Origin: WTGU01 sp965242855
GTDB lineage: Bacteria; Pseudomonadota; Alphaproteobacteria; UBA828
Direction: 5' to 3'
Assembly (NCBI GenBank): GCA_965242855.1
Contig: OZ251509.1
Coordinates: 1,488,001-1,552,000, forward strand
DNA length: 64,000 bases
Position 1 is the first letter of the stretch. Each line of letters begins with the position of its first letter. This document shows positions 8,225 to 16,850 of this stretch, piece after piece. Made by a program: the position numbers and the translations under genes. A model generated the notes under the pieces. The model saw only the letters and a list, made by a program, of their open reading frames with translations, did not search any database and was not told where the DNA came from.

Positions 8225-9084
8225 TTTCGCTCGAAGGCCCAAATCTCCTCGAAGCCCATGAGCGTGTGCATCTCCGGGAGCGAGATCATCGGCGCGTCGA
8301 CATGGGCGGAGGAACCGTCCCGCAACAGGGCTTCGAACGCCCGCCGCATGGCGCCCGCCGCCGGCAGCATCCCGATGGCGGGATAGATGGCGACGCCGAA
8401 GCCCAACGCCTTCAGCTTTGCGGCCGGCAGGATCGGGGTCTTGCCGCTGTCCACCATGTTGGCGAGCAGCGGCTTGTCGAAGGCTTCCCCGATCCGCGCG
8501 AGTTCATCCTCGCTCTCCGGCGCCTCGATGAAGATCACGTCGGCGCCGGCCGCGGCATAGGCGCGTCCGCGGGCGAGGGCCTCATCGAGGCCCAGGCTGG
8601 TCCGCGCATCGGTGCGCGCGACGATCAGGAAGTTCGGGTCCGTGCGGGCCTCGGCGGCGACGCGTACCTTCTCCGCCATGTCCCCGATCGGGACCACGCG
8701 CCGGCCCGGCGTGTGGCCGCACTTTTTCGGGGTTTCCTGGTCTTCGAGCTGGATCGCCGCGCAGCCCGCGTCCTCGTAACCGCGCACGGTGTGGCGGACG
8801 TTCAGGAGGCCGCCGAACCCGGTGTCCGCATCGCAGATCAGCGGAGTCTCCGTGCCGACGGCGATGGTGCGCACCCGCGCCACCATGTCGGCGTAACTCG
8901 CGATTCCCGCGTCCGGCAGGCCGAGATGGGAGGCTGCGATGCCGTAACCTGTCATGTAGAGCGCCTCGAACCCCATCCGGTCGGCGAGTCTGGCGGAGAT
9001 CATGTCGTAGACGCCGGGCGCAACGACGAACCGGTCTTCCTGGATCGCGGCTGCCAGCGCCGCGCGTTTCTCACTCGCGTTCAT
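8197..9084 (-). CDS. isocitrate lyase/PEP mutase superfamily enzyme
   Basis: A 295-residue TIM-barrel enzyme of the ICL/PEPM superfamily, members of which form or break C-C or C-P bonds next to an oxaloacetate- or pyruvate-like centre. The magnesium site DADTGFG, the EDQ motif and the lyase signature PKKCGHTPGR are present. The cysteine in KKCGH is the catalytic residue of isocitrate and 2-methylisocitrate lyases, which argues for a C-C lyase rather than a phosphonate mutase. The exact substrate (2-methylisocitrate, an alkylmalate or oxaloacetate) is unknown. It sits 26 bp downstream of the amidase gene and overlaps the aldolase gene, so it shares an operon with both. Confidence 0.88.
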   Translation of the reverse strand: MNASEKRAALAAAIQEDRFVVAPGVYDMISARLADRMGFEALYMTGYGIAASHLGLPDAGIASYADMVARVRTIAVGTETPLICDADTGFGGLLNVRHTVRGYEDAGCAAIQLEDQETPKKCGHTPGRRVVPIGDMAEKVRVAAEARTDPNFLIVARTDARTSLGLDEALARGRAYAAAGADVIFIEAPESEDELARIGEAFDKPLLANMVDSGKTPILPAAKLKALGFGVAIYPAIGMLPAAGAMRRAFEALLRDGSSAHVDAPMISLPEMHTLMGFEEIWAFERKWARAEAAE

Positions 9085-9110
9085 GCTCTTCGTTCCCTCG
9101 CTCCGCCGCG

Positions 9111-10559
9111 TCACGGCGCCCCGTCCGCAGCGGCCTCGGGCGCCGGTTCGAGGGCCGGGCTTCGCGTGTGCCAGTCGGTCCCGCTCTGATAGGCGTGGCC
9201 CAGGCGGAACAGAGTCGCCTCCGAGAAGGGCCGGCCCATGAGCTGAAAGGCGGTGGGCAGGCCGTTCTCCGTGAAGCCGCAGGGGACGATCAGGCCCGGA
9301 ATTCCGAGATAGTTGGTCGCGCGGGTGCACCAGCTCAGGCCGGCGACCATGTCGGCCATCCTCTCGCCGGCGGCGACGTCCGTCTCTGCTCGGGTCGGGA
9401 TGGGGAAGGGGATCGCCGGCGTGTGCAGAACGTCGGCGTTCGTGAATACGGTATCCACGAATTCCCGCAGCAGGACGGCGCGGGCGTCGAGCGCCTGAAG
9501 GTACTTCGTCGCCGGCATGAGGAGGCCGGGCTCGTAGCGGCTGCGCACTTGTGCCTGGTAGTCTCCGGGCCGTCGGAGGAGCCAGGGTTCGTGGATCGTC
9601 GCCGCTTCGCAGACGAAGATTACGTTGGCGAGATGCGTGAGGCGCTTCATGTCGGGCACCGGAACCTCGACCGTCTCGGCGCCGGCCGCCTCGAGAACGG
9701 CGAGGGAGTGCTCCATCGACGCGCGCACCTCGGCAGTGGCGGCATCGTAGAAATAATTCGTCGGTACGCCGACTCTGAGGCCTTCCGCACCACGCGCGAG
9801 CGCCGCTTCGTAGTCCGGGACGGGACGGCGGTCGGTCGTCGGGTCGCGCGGGTCGTGCCCGGCGATAACGCCGGTGAGCCGCGCCGCGTCGCGCACGGTG
9901 CGGCAGAGCGGGCCCACCGTGTCCATGGTGTAAGAGAGCGACATGATCCCGTAGCGGCTGACGAGGCCGGCGGTCGGCTTGAGCCCGACCACGCCGCAGC
10001 AGGCCGAGGGCAGGCGCACCGAACCGCCGGTGTCGGAGCCGAGCGCGCCGAACACCACCCGCCCGCCGACCGCCGCGCCGGAACCGCTGGACGAGCCGCC
10101 GGAGATATGGTCCGGGTTCCACGGGTTGCGGCAATCGCCCCAATGCTCGTTGTGGCCGGTGGGGCCGGTGGCGAATTCGGCCATGTTGAGCCCGCCGAGA
10201 TAAATCGCGCCGGCCTCGTGAAGCCGGGCGAGGGCGGTGCTATCGTGGTCCGGTACGAAGTCCTTGCGGATCCGGGAACCGCAGGTCGTGACGCGGCCGG
10301 CGCGGTAGAACATGTCCTTGTGCGCGAGCGGCACGCCGTGCAGGAGGCCCGGCTCCGCGCCGCGGGAGAGCACGGCGTCGGCCTCCGCCGCGCCTTCGAG
10401 CGCAGCATCGGCCTGGAGGGAAATGAAACAGTTGAGCACCGGCTGCAGGCTCCGGGCGCGGGCGACGGTGGCGTCCATGACCTCGACGGCGGAAAACTCC
10501 CGAGCGGCGATCGCGTCGGCGAGTTCGACCAGCCCCATCGCGTGTATGGCGGCGGCCAC
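9111..10559 (-). CDS. amidase signature family hydrolase (AtzE/GatA-like)
   Basis: A 482-residue Ser-cisSer-Lys amidase. The catalytic lysine is K81 in LAHKDMF. The cis-serine lies in the GGSSSGSG loop (residues 154-161), and the nucleophile is S180 in GSDTGGSVRLP. It hydrolyses an amide bond in a small molecule or, in transamidosome-like complexes, provides ammonia. The 66-residue gene immediately upstream looks like a GatC/AtzG-type small subunit, which favours a two-subunit enzyme of the AtzE-AtzG kind over a GatCAB component; gatB is not nearby. The substrate is unknown. The lyase and aldolase genes follow in the same operon and may process the product. Confidence 0.88.
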   Translation of the reverse strand: MAAAIHAMGLVELADAIAAREFSAVEVMDATVARARSLQPVLNCFISLQADAALEGAAEADAVLSRGAEPGLLHGVPLAHKDMFYRAGRVTTCGSRIRKDFVPDHDSTALARLHEAGAIYLGGLNMAEFATGPTGHNEHWGDCRNPWNPDHISGGSSSGSGAAVGGRVVFGALGSDTGGSVRLPSACCGVVGLKPTAGLVSRYGIMSLSYTMDTVGPLCRTVRDAARLTGVIAGHDPRDPTTDRRPVPDYEAALARGAEGLRVGVPTNYFYDAATAEVRASMEHSLAVLEAAGAETVEVPVPDMKRLTHLANVIFVCEAATIHEPWLLRRPGDYQAQVRSRYEPGLLMPATKYLQALDARAVLLREFVDTVFTNADVLHTPAIPFPIPTRAETDVAAGERMADMVAGLSWCTRATNYLGIPGLIVPCGFTENGLPTAFQLMGRPFSEATLFRLGHAYQSGTDWHTRSPALEPAPEAAADGAP

Positions 10560-10560
10560 G

Positions 10561-10761
10561 CTAACGCTCCGCCGTCTCGTCGAGGGCCGTCAGGAACCGC
10601 GCCGGCTCCCATTCGAGCGTGACGCCGACGGCGGCTTCGTCCACGGCCCGAACCAACGTTCCGACGGCTTCGGCGAGCGCCGCCGCTCGCTTCTCCGGTG
10701 GTGGCGGCGCGCCCATAGCCGCAGCCTGGGCCTCGACGAGCTCTTTCGCGGTCCTGGGCAC
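10561..10761 (-). CDS. AtzG/GatC-like small subunit (putative partner of the downstream amidase)
   Basis: A 66-residue predicted cytoplasmic protein starting MPRTAKELVEAQAAAMG. Its layout is an amphipathic N-terminal helix, a helix with conserved hydrophobic spacing (AALAEAVGTLVRAVDEA) and a C-terminal EPARFLTALDE tail. This resembles DUF4089/AtzG proteins, short GatC-like subunits that stabilise biuret-type amidohydrolases. The position supports this: it ends 1 bp before the amidase start. Direct sequence similarity is weak, so the call rests mainly on size, helical pattern and adjacency. Confidence 0.6.
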   Translation of the reverse strand: MPRTAKELVEAQAAAMGAPPPPEKRAAALAEAVGTLVRAVDEAAVGVTLEWEPARFLTALDETAER

Positions 10762-10789
10762 GGGTGTCTCCCGACGGCGCGGTCGATCC

Positions 10790-10817
10790 TGTATACAGCA
10801 CTCTCGCGCCCGTGCAA
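10790..10817 (-). promoter_or_regulatory. sigma-70-like promoter with an overlapping CTGTATACAG palindrome
   Basis: On the minus strand, TTGCAC (10812-10817) and TATACA (10790-10795) are separated by 16 bp, a good -35/-10 pair reading into the AtzG-like/amidase operon 29 bp downstream. The -10 hexamer lies inside the perfect 10-bp palindrome CTGTATACAG (10789-10798). TGTATACA cores are typical operators of FadR/FCD-type GntR repressors, so this is a plausible repressor site. No such regulator gene lies nearby. Confidence 0.5.
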
Positions 10818-10862
10818 TAAGGGTTCGGCGTTCGGGCCCGGAATCCGGAAGGAGGGGCGGCG

Positions 10863-11267
10863 ATGGCGGGAGACACGCCCAAGGAGGTCGTCCGGCGGTT
10901 TCTGGCTGCGATCAAGGGCGGCGACGGCGACGCCATGATGGGCCTGCTGGCCGACGATGCCGTGGTGGTCCTGCCCGGCTCGTTCGAGATCGCCTGGGCG
11001 GGTCGCTGGCGGGGAAGGGAGCCGATCAGGCAATGCTTCCGCGCGATCGAGGAGCTGCTCGAGATACGCGACCACACGGTCACACTGCTTATCGGCGAAG
11101 GCGTGCATGTCGTAGCGCTCATCGAAGAGACGAGCGCGGCCAGGAGCACCGGCCGGCTTCTCCACCAGGAGACCGCTTGGTACTTCCGCGTGACGGATGG
11201 CGCCATCGCCCACTGGCAGGCGTTCGAGGATACCGAACAGATCGCCTGGGTCTGGGACGACGGATGA
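10863..11267 (+). CDS. SnoaL-like/NTF2-fold protein
   Basis: A 134-residue protein of the SnoaL/ketosteroid-isomerase-like alpha+beta barrel superfamily. The N-terminus (EVVRRFLAAIKGGDGDAMMGLLADDAVVVLPG) is the classic helix-helix start followed by the first strand, and the C-terminal strands include WYFRVTDGAIAHWQAFED. Such folds serve as small hydrolases, isomerases or binding proteins, so no reaction can be assigned. A strong GGAAGGAGGGG ribosome site precedes the ATG. It is divergent from the amidase operon across 101 bp and is followed by a cupin gene after 37 bp, so the two may share a transcript. Confidence 0.75.
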   Translation: MAGDTPKEVVRRFLAAIKGGDGDAMMGLLADDAVVVLPGSFEIAWAGRWRGREPIRQCFRAIEELLEIRDHTVTLLIGEGVHVVALIEETSAARSTGRLLHQETAWYFRVTDGAIAHWQAFEDTEQIAWVWDDG

Positions 11268-11304
11268 CCGATGCGCGCGCCCGGCCGCGGCCAGGGGAAA
11301 CAGC

Positions 11305-11664
11305 GTGAGCGGAAACGCCACAGGCGCGCCCGGCCGCGTGTCGCTGGCGAACGCCGTGAGCGCGCTTGCCGCTGGCCCGCCGGGCGGCAAGCCCTTCGCC
11401 GAGTTGATCGCGCGCGGCACGCTCCGCGTCGGCCTCTACGCGCCGCGCGGAGAAGACCCCCAGCGGCCGCACGACCAGGACGAGGTCTATGTGGTGATGA
11501 GTGGGCACGGCACGTTCCGAAACGGCCCCTCCAGCCACCGATTCCAACCCGGCGACGTGCTCTTCGTGCCCGCCGGCGTGCTGCACGTCTTCGAGGACTT
11601 CAGCGACGACCTTTACGTCTGGGTGGTCTTTTACGGCCCGACCGGCGGCGAAAACCCCGCGTGA
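11305..11664 (+). CDS. cupin domain protein
   Basis: A 119-residue single-domain cupin. The two conserved motifs are visible: motif 1 around HDQDEVYVVMSGHGTF and motif 2 around FQPGDVLFVPAGVLHVFEDF, which together supply His and Glu ligands for a metal. The frame is open further upstream, overlapping the SnoaL-like gene. The GTG at 11305 is chosen because AGGGGA lies about 9 bases before it and the product then has normal length. The substrate is unknown; together with the SnoaL-like gene it may modify a small molecule. Confidence 0.8.
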   Translation: MSGNATGAPGRVSLANAVSALAAGPPGGKPFAELIARGTLRVGLYAPRGEDPQRPHDQDEVYVVMSGHGTFRNGPSSHRFQPGDVLFVPAGVLHVFEDFSDDLYVWVVFYGPTGGENPA

Positions 11665-11730
11665 GCCGACGGCGCGGCCCCAATCGGCCTGCCGGCGGAC
11701 GGCAGACGGCGCTATTCTCTCCCACCATGC

Positions 11731-14037
11731 ATGAGCCGTCGCTCGCGGCCACGGCAGGGCACGGTGGCTGAAAAGACCCTCGACGATCCGGGGAGCGCGG
11801 CCGCGGTTCGCAGCTCCCGCTCGGGCCTTCTCCCACGCCTCCGGGCATGGTCCCGGCACAACGAACTGCCCCGTCTGCTCGCGATCGCCCTGGCCGCCGG
11901 CGCGGTGATCTCCGGCGCCCTGACCTACACCGCAATGAGCGGCTCGGCGCCTTCCGGCCCCGATCCGAAGACGATCCTGATTCTGCTCAACATCGACCTC
12001 GTGCTCCTGCTTTCACTGGGCGCGCTGGTCGCCACCCGGCTCGTACGGCTCTGGCTCGAACGCCGCCGCGGCTCGGCCGGGGCGCGTCTGCATACGCGCA
12101 TGGTCGCGCTCTTCAGCCTCGTCGCGGTCACGCCGACTATCGTGGTCGCTGTGTTCTCCGCGCTCTTTCTCGATTTCGGGATGCAATCCTGGTTCAGCGA
12201 ACGGGTCTCGACCGCCCTCAACCGCTCTCTCGTGGTCGCGCGGGCCTATGTGATCGAACACCGCGAGGGAGTCCGCGCCGAAGCTCTAGCCATGGCGAGC
12301 GCACTCAACCGCCAAGCGCCCTATCTGGCGTCGAACCCCTATCGGCTCACCCGGTTTCTGAATCAGGTCGCCGCCGCGCGTTCGCTCACCGAGGCGGTGG
12401 TGCTCCAGCGCAACGGGCGGATTCTCGCGCGCAACGACCTGAGCTTCACCCTCGAATTCGAGCGGATGCCCGAACGCGCCATCGCCGCCGCGGCGGCTGG
12501 TGACGTCGTGATCCTGTCCGAAGAAGGCGACGACCGTGTGCGGGCGCTGATCCGGCTCGACAATTACGTCGACGCCTATCTCTATGTCGGTCGTTTTCTC
12601 GAAAGCCGCGTCGTCGACCACACGCAGGAAGTACAGAAGGTCGTGAAGGAGTATCAGCGGCTGGAGAGCGAGCGGGCCGGCATCCAGATCACCTTCGTGC
12701 TGATCTTCGTGGTGGTCGCCCTGCTGGTCCTGCTCGCCTCCGTCTGGGTCGGCCTCCACTTCGCCAACCGCATCGCGCGCCCTATCGGCGGGCTGATCGC
12801 CGCGGCGGACCGCGTCCGCGCCGGTGACCTCGCGGCCCGCGTCGCGGAGCCCCTGCGCGACGACGAGATCGGTTCTCTCAGCCGCGCCTTCAACCGGATG
12901 ACCGGCCAGATCCACCATCAGCGGCAGGAACTGATCGACGCCAACCGGCAGCTCGACGATCGGCACCGTTTCACCGAAGCGGTGCTCTCAGGGGTCTCGG
13001 CCGGCGTCATCGGCCTCGACGCGCGCGGCCGGATCACGCTGCCGAATCCTTCCGCGCGCGACCTGCTGGCCGCTGTGGAGGAAGCGCTGGTCGGCCGTCC
13101 GCTCGAAACCGTCGTCCCCGAAACGGCCGGCCTGCTCGCCGAGGCCAGGGCCAAGCCGCAACGAGTCGCCGAAAGCCAGATCGCGCTCGTGCGCGGCGAA
13201 CGGCGGCGGACGCTGCTGGTGCGGATCGTGGCCGAGCGCGACGAGCGGCGGATCGAAGGCTTCGTCGTCACCTTCGACGACATCACGGCGCTGTTGTCCG
13301 CCCAGCGTCGCGCCGCGTGGGCGGACGTCGCGCGCCGCATCGCCCACGAGATCAAGAATCCGCTGACGCCGATCCAGCTTGCCGCCGAACGGCTCAAGCG
13401 GAAATATCTCGGCGAGATCGCCTCCGAGCCCGAGGTGTTCGCGGCCTGTACAGATACCATCGTCCGCCAGGTCGGTGACATCAGACAGATGGTCGACGAG
13501 TTCTCCTCGTTCGCGCGCATGAGGGTGCCCGCACTCGAGAGGGTCGATCTGATCGATCTCGTCGAACGGACGGTCGTCCTCCATCGCATCGCCAACCCGC
13601 AGATCGCCTTCGAGGTCGAACATCCACCGGACCGCGTCGTGCGCGACTGCGACGCCCGCCAGATCGGACAAGCGCTGACCAACCTGCTCAAGAACGCCAT
13701 CGAGGCGATCGAGGGCCGCCCGGCGGCGGATGCGGACCCGCCGGGGCGCATCGTCATCCGCGTGCGCGAGGAAGAGGGGCGGTGGAGGATCGAGACGGAG
13801 GACAACGGGCCGGGCCTGCCCGGCGCCCTGCGGGAGCGGTTGACCGAGCCTTACGTGACCACCCGCGCGCAGGGCACGGGCCTCGGCCTCGCGATCGCCC
13901 GCAAGATCATGGAAGATCATGGTGGTGGCCTGACCCTCGGCGGCGGCCGCGTCGGCGCGCGGGTGGCGCTGGTCTTCGCCGCCGCCGAACGCCACCGCTC
14001 AACGAACGGTGACGGTGAGTGGCCCACGACATCCTGA
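11731..14037 (+). CDS. ntrY: nitrogen-regulation membrane sensor histidine kinase NtrY
   Basis: A 768-residue sensor kinase. Hydrophobic segments near residues 48-68, 82-102, 124-146 and 325-350 frame a periplasmic sensing region. They are followed by a HAMP linker, a PAS domain (around 410-520), the HisKA dimerisation domain with phospho-accepting H539 in RRIAHEIKNPL, and an HATPase_c domain with N-box (LTNLLKNAIEAIEG), DNGPGL and GTGLGLAIA motifs. Its partner is NtrX, whose GTG start lies 19 bp inside the ntrY 3' end. The pair controls nitrogen metabolism and, in several alphaproteobacteria, cell-envelope and respiratory genes. ATG 11731 is used, but GTG 11764 (VAEKTLDD) is an equally plausible start. 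The usual upstream neighbours ntrB and ntrC are missing here. Confidence 0.95.
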   Translation: MSRRSRPRQGTVAEKTLDDPGSAAAVRSSRSGLLPRLRAWSRHNELPRLLAIALAAGAVISGALTYTAMSGSAPSGPDPKTILILLNIDLVLLLSLGALVATRLVRLWLERRRGSAGARLHTRMVALFSLVAVTPTIVVAVFSALFLDFGMQSWFSERVSTALNRSLVVARAYVIEHREGVRAEALAMASALNRQAPYLASNPYRLTRFLNQVAAARSLTEAVVLQRNGRILARNDLSFTLEFERMPERAIAAAAAGDVVILSEEGDDRVRALIRLDNYVDAYLYVGRFLESRVVDHTQEVQKVVKEYQRLESERAGIQITFVLIFVVVALLVLLASVWVGLHFANRIARPIGGLIAAADRVRAGDLAARVAEPLRDDEIGSLSRAFNRMTGQIHHQRQELIDANRQLDDRHRFTEAVLSGVSAGVIGLDARGRITLPNPSARDLLAAVEEALVGRPLETVVPETAGLLAEARAKPQRVAESQIALVRGERRRTLLVRIVAERDERRIEGFVVTFDDITALLSAQRRAAWADVARRIAHEIKNPLTPIQLAAERLKRKYLGEIASEPEVFAACTDTIVRQVGDIRQMVDEFSSFARMRVPALERVDLIDLVERTVVLHRIANPQIAFEVEHPPDRVVRDCDARQIGQALTNLLKNAIEAIEGRPAADADPPGRIVIRVREEEGRWRIETEDNGPGLPGALRERLTEPYVTTRAQGTGLGLAIARKIMEDHGGGLTLGGGRVGARVALVFAAAERHRSTNGDGEWPTTS

Positions 14038-15464
14038 TCGTCGACGATGAAGCCGATATCCGGACGCAGGTCTCCGGGCTCCTCGAAGACGAGGGATACG
14101 CGCCGCGCGTCGCGGGCGACAGCGCCGCTGCGCTCGAGGCGCTCGATAGCAGGCCGCCGCCGGCGCTCGTCCTCCTCGACATCTGGCTCCGCGGGAGCGA
14201 TCTCGACGGCATGGGGCTGCTGAACGTCGTGCGCCACCACCACCCGGAGGTTCCGGTCATCATGATCAGCGGACACGGCACGATCGATACCGCCGTCTCC
14301 GCGATCAAGAAGGGCGCCTACGAGTTCATCGAAAAGCCGTTCGAGAGCGATCGCCTGCTGCTCATGGTGCGGCGGGCGCTGGAAGCGGCCGAGCTCAGAC
14401 GGGAGGTCGCCGAGCTCAAGCTGCGCGCCGGCGTGGTTCGGGAGCTCGTCGGCGAGTCCCTCGGAATCAGCTTGGTGCGCTCGGCGGCGGAGCGGGTCGC
14501 GCCCACGGAAAGCCGGGTCTTTATCACCGGGCCGGCGGGCGTGGGAAAGGAAGTGGTCGCGCGCCTGATCCACGGCCGGTCGCGCCGCGCCGCGGGGCCG
14601 TTCGTCGTGGTCAACGCCGCGATGATGCGGCCGGACCGTATGGAGGCGGAATTGTTCGGCACCGAAGGGCGCAGCGGCTCCCGCAAGATCGGCACCTTCG
14701 AACGCGCCCACGGCGGCACGCTCTTCTTCGACGAAATCGCCGATATGCCGCTGGAGACCCAGGGCAAGATCGTGCGCGTATTGCAGGCCCACACCTTCGA
14801 ACGCGAGGGCGGCACGCAGCCGATCGAGGTCGACGTCCGGGTCGTTGCCGCCACCACGCGAAATCTCGAAAACGAAATCGAATCAGGGAATTTCCGCGAA
14901 GATCTCTTCTATCGGCTTAGCGTCGTGCCGATCCGGATTCCCGCGTTGGGCGAGCGCCGGGAGGACATCCCCGCGCTCGTCCGCTTCTTCATGGAACGGG
15001 CGGCGGAAAGCTCCGGGCTCCCGCCGCGCGCAATCGGCGAGGACGCGATGGCCGTACTGCAATCCTTCGACTGGCCGGGCAACGTGCGCCAGTTGCGCAA
15101 CTTCGTGGAATGGCTCCTGATCATGGTGCCCGCGCCGCACGACGCGCCGATCGGTGCCGACCTGCTCCCCGCCGATTTCCATGCGGCCGCCGGCGAGTCG
15201 CGCGCGCTCCTGCGGCCGGCCGACGTCATGACCCTGCCGCTGCGGGACGCACGCAGGCGGTTCGAGCGGGAATATCTCGGCGCCCAGGTCGACCGCTTCG
15301 GCGGCAACATCTCACGCACCGCCCAATTCGTCGGCATGGAGCGCTCGGCGCTCCACCGCAAGCTGCGCGCGCTCGGCATCGTGGAACGCGAACGAGGGCA
15401 GGGGAGAGGCGCGGGCGGCGACGGAGCGCCCGCACGCGGGCGCGACCGCGTGAGCGACGCATGA
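14019..15464 (+). CDS. ntrX: response regulator NtrX
   Basis: A 481-residue sigma-54-activator-like response regulator paired with NtrY. The receiver domain has D54 as phospho-acceptor (LVLLDIWLRG) and the conserved lysine in FIEKPF. The AAA+ domain has a Walker A loop GPAGVGKE near residue 170 and a Walker B segment TLFFDEIAD. A Fis-type DNA-binding helix lies near the C-terminus (ISRTAQFVGMERSALHRKL). The GAFTGA loop that normally contacts sigma-54 is missing: after ELFG the sequence runs TEGRSGSRKIGTFERA. This NtrX therefore probably regulates without sigma-54. Translation starts at GTG 14019 inside ntrY, and the TGA overlaps the trkA ATG. Confidence 0.95.
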   Translation: MAHDILIVDDEADIRTQVSGLLEDEGYAPRVAGDSAAALEALDSRPPPALVLLDIWLRGSDLDGMGLLNVVRHHHPEVPVIMISGHGTIDTAVSAIKKGAYEFIEKPFESDRLLLMVRRALEAAELRREVAELKLRAGVVRELVGESLGISLVRSAAERVAPTESRVFITGPAGVGKEVVARLIHGRSRRAAGPFVVVNAAMMRPDRMEAELFGTEGRSGSRKIGTFERAHGGTLFFDEIADMPLETQGKIVRVLQAHTFEREGGTQPIEVDVRVVAATTRNLENEIESGNFREDLFYRLSVVPIRIPALGERREDIPALVRFFMERAAESSGLPPRAIGEDAMAVLQSFDWPGNVRQLRNFVEWLLIMVPAPHDAPIGADLLPADFHAAAGESRALLRPADVMTLPLRDARRRFEREYLGAQVDRFGGNISRTAQFVGMERSALHRKLRALGIVERERGQGRGAGGDGAPARGRDRVSDA

Positions 15465-16837
15465 ACATCATCGTTTGCGGCGCCGGCCAGGTCGGCGGCA
15501 GCATCGCCCGCCAGCTCGCCGGTGAAGCGAACGACGTGACCGTGATCGACAACGATCGCGAGATCGCGCAGCGGCTGGCCGATACGGTGGACGTGCGCGC
15601 CGTCGTCGGCAACGCCTCGCTTCCGGACGTGCTCGAAGAGGCGGGAGCCAAGACGGCGGACATGGTCGTCGCCGTCACCCATTCCGACGAAGTCAACATG
15701 GTGGCTTGCCAAGTCGCCCATTCGATTTTCGACGTGCCGGAGAAGATCGCGCGGGTTCGCCACCAGAGCTATCTCGATCCGGTCTGGGCCGATCTCTACA
15801 GCCGCGACCATATGCCGATCGACCTGATCATCTCCCCGGAGGTCGAGGTCGCCCGCGCCATCGAGCGCCGGCTCCAGGTGCCCGGCGCCCTCGACATGCT
15901 GCCCTTTGGCGACGGGCGCCTGCGAGTGATCGAGGTGCGCTGCGAGGAAGGCTGTCCCATCGTCAACACGCCGCTCCGCCAACTCACCGAGCTCTTCCCG
16001 GATCTCAACATCGTGATCCTCGCGATCAGTCGCGGCGCGCGCTTCATCGTGCCGCGCGGCGACGACCAGATGCTGCTCGGGGATGAAGTGTATTTCGCCG
16101 TCGATTCCGGGCATGTCGCGCGCTCCATGGCCGTGTTCGGCCACGAGGAGCCGGAGGCGCGCCGCATGGTCATCATCGGCGGCGGCAACATCGGCTATTT
16201 CCTGACCCGCGAACTGGAGGCGGCGCACCAGGGGCTGGACCTGAAGGTGGTCGAACTGCGCAAGGAGCGCGCCCAATTCCTCGCGGAGCAGCTCGAGCGC
16301 ACCACCGTCATTCACGGGGACGCGCTCGACGCCGAGACCCTCACCGAGATCAACGTCGGGCTCGCCCAGGCCGTGATCGCCGTTTCCAACGACGATGAAG
16401 TGAACATCCTGGCGGCGCTGCTGGCGAAGCGGGCCGGCTGCCGCACGGCGATCTCGCTGGTCAGCAATCCGAGCTACGGGCCGCTGATGGGCAATCTCGG
16501 CGTCGACGTCGCGGTGAGCCCGCGTGAATCCACCGTTTCGACCATTCTCCGGCGGATTCGTCGCGGCCGCATCCTGGCCGCGTATTCGATCCGGGACGGG
16601 GCCGCCGAGATCGTCGAAGCGGAAGCCCTCGAGACCTCGCCCGTGGTGGGGCGGCCGCTCGCGGAGATCAAGCTGCCGCGCGGCATCATCGTGGGGGCGA
16701 TCCTGCGCGGCGAAGAGGTGATCATCCCGCGCGCCCGCACGGTCGTCGAGGAACGCGACCGGGTGGTGATCCTGGCCGCGGCGCATGCGGTGAAAAAGCT
16801 GGAAAGGATGTTCGCCGTGCGCCTGGAATTCTTTTGA
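15461..16837 (+). CDS. trkA: Trk system potassium transporter peripheral subunit TrkA
   Basis: A cytoplasmic NAD-binding gating subunit of the TrkH/TrkG potassium channel. The 458-residue protein has the expected duplicated architecture of two RCK/TrkA_N Rossmann domains, with CGAGQVGGSIA at residues 6-16 and IIGGGNIGYF near residue 240, each followed by a TrkA_C domain. The ATG overlaps the ntrX stop (ATGA), so it is translationally coupled to ntrYX, the standard alphaproteobacterial arrangement. The membrane subunit TrkH is not in the window. Confidence 0.96.
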   Translation: MNIIVCGAGQVGGSIARQLAGEANDVTVIDNDREIAQRLADTVDVRAVVGNASLPDVLEEAGAKTADMVVAVTHSDEVNMVACQVAHSIFDVPEKIARVRHQSYLDPVWADLYSRDHMPIDLIISPEVEVARAIERRLQVPGALDMLPFGDGRLRVIEVRCEEGCPIVNTPLRQLTELFPDLNIVILAISRGARFIVPRGDDQMLLGDEVYFAVDSGHVARSMAVFGHEEPEARRMVIIGGGNIGYFLTRELEAAHQGLDLKVVELRKERAQFLAEQLERTTVIHGDALDAETLTEINVGLAQAVIAVSNDDEVNILAALLAKRAGCRTAISLVSNPSYGPLMGNLGVDVAVSPRESTVSTILRRIRRGRILAAYSIRDGAAEIVEAEALETSPVVGRPLAEIKLPRGIIVGAILRGEEVIIPRARTVVEERDRVVILAAAHAVKKLERMFAVRLEFF

Positions 16838-16850
16838 CCGGAGGGGCGCG

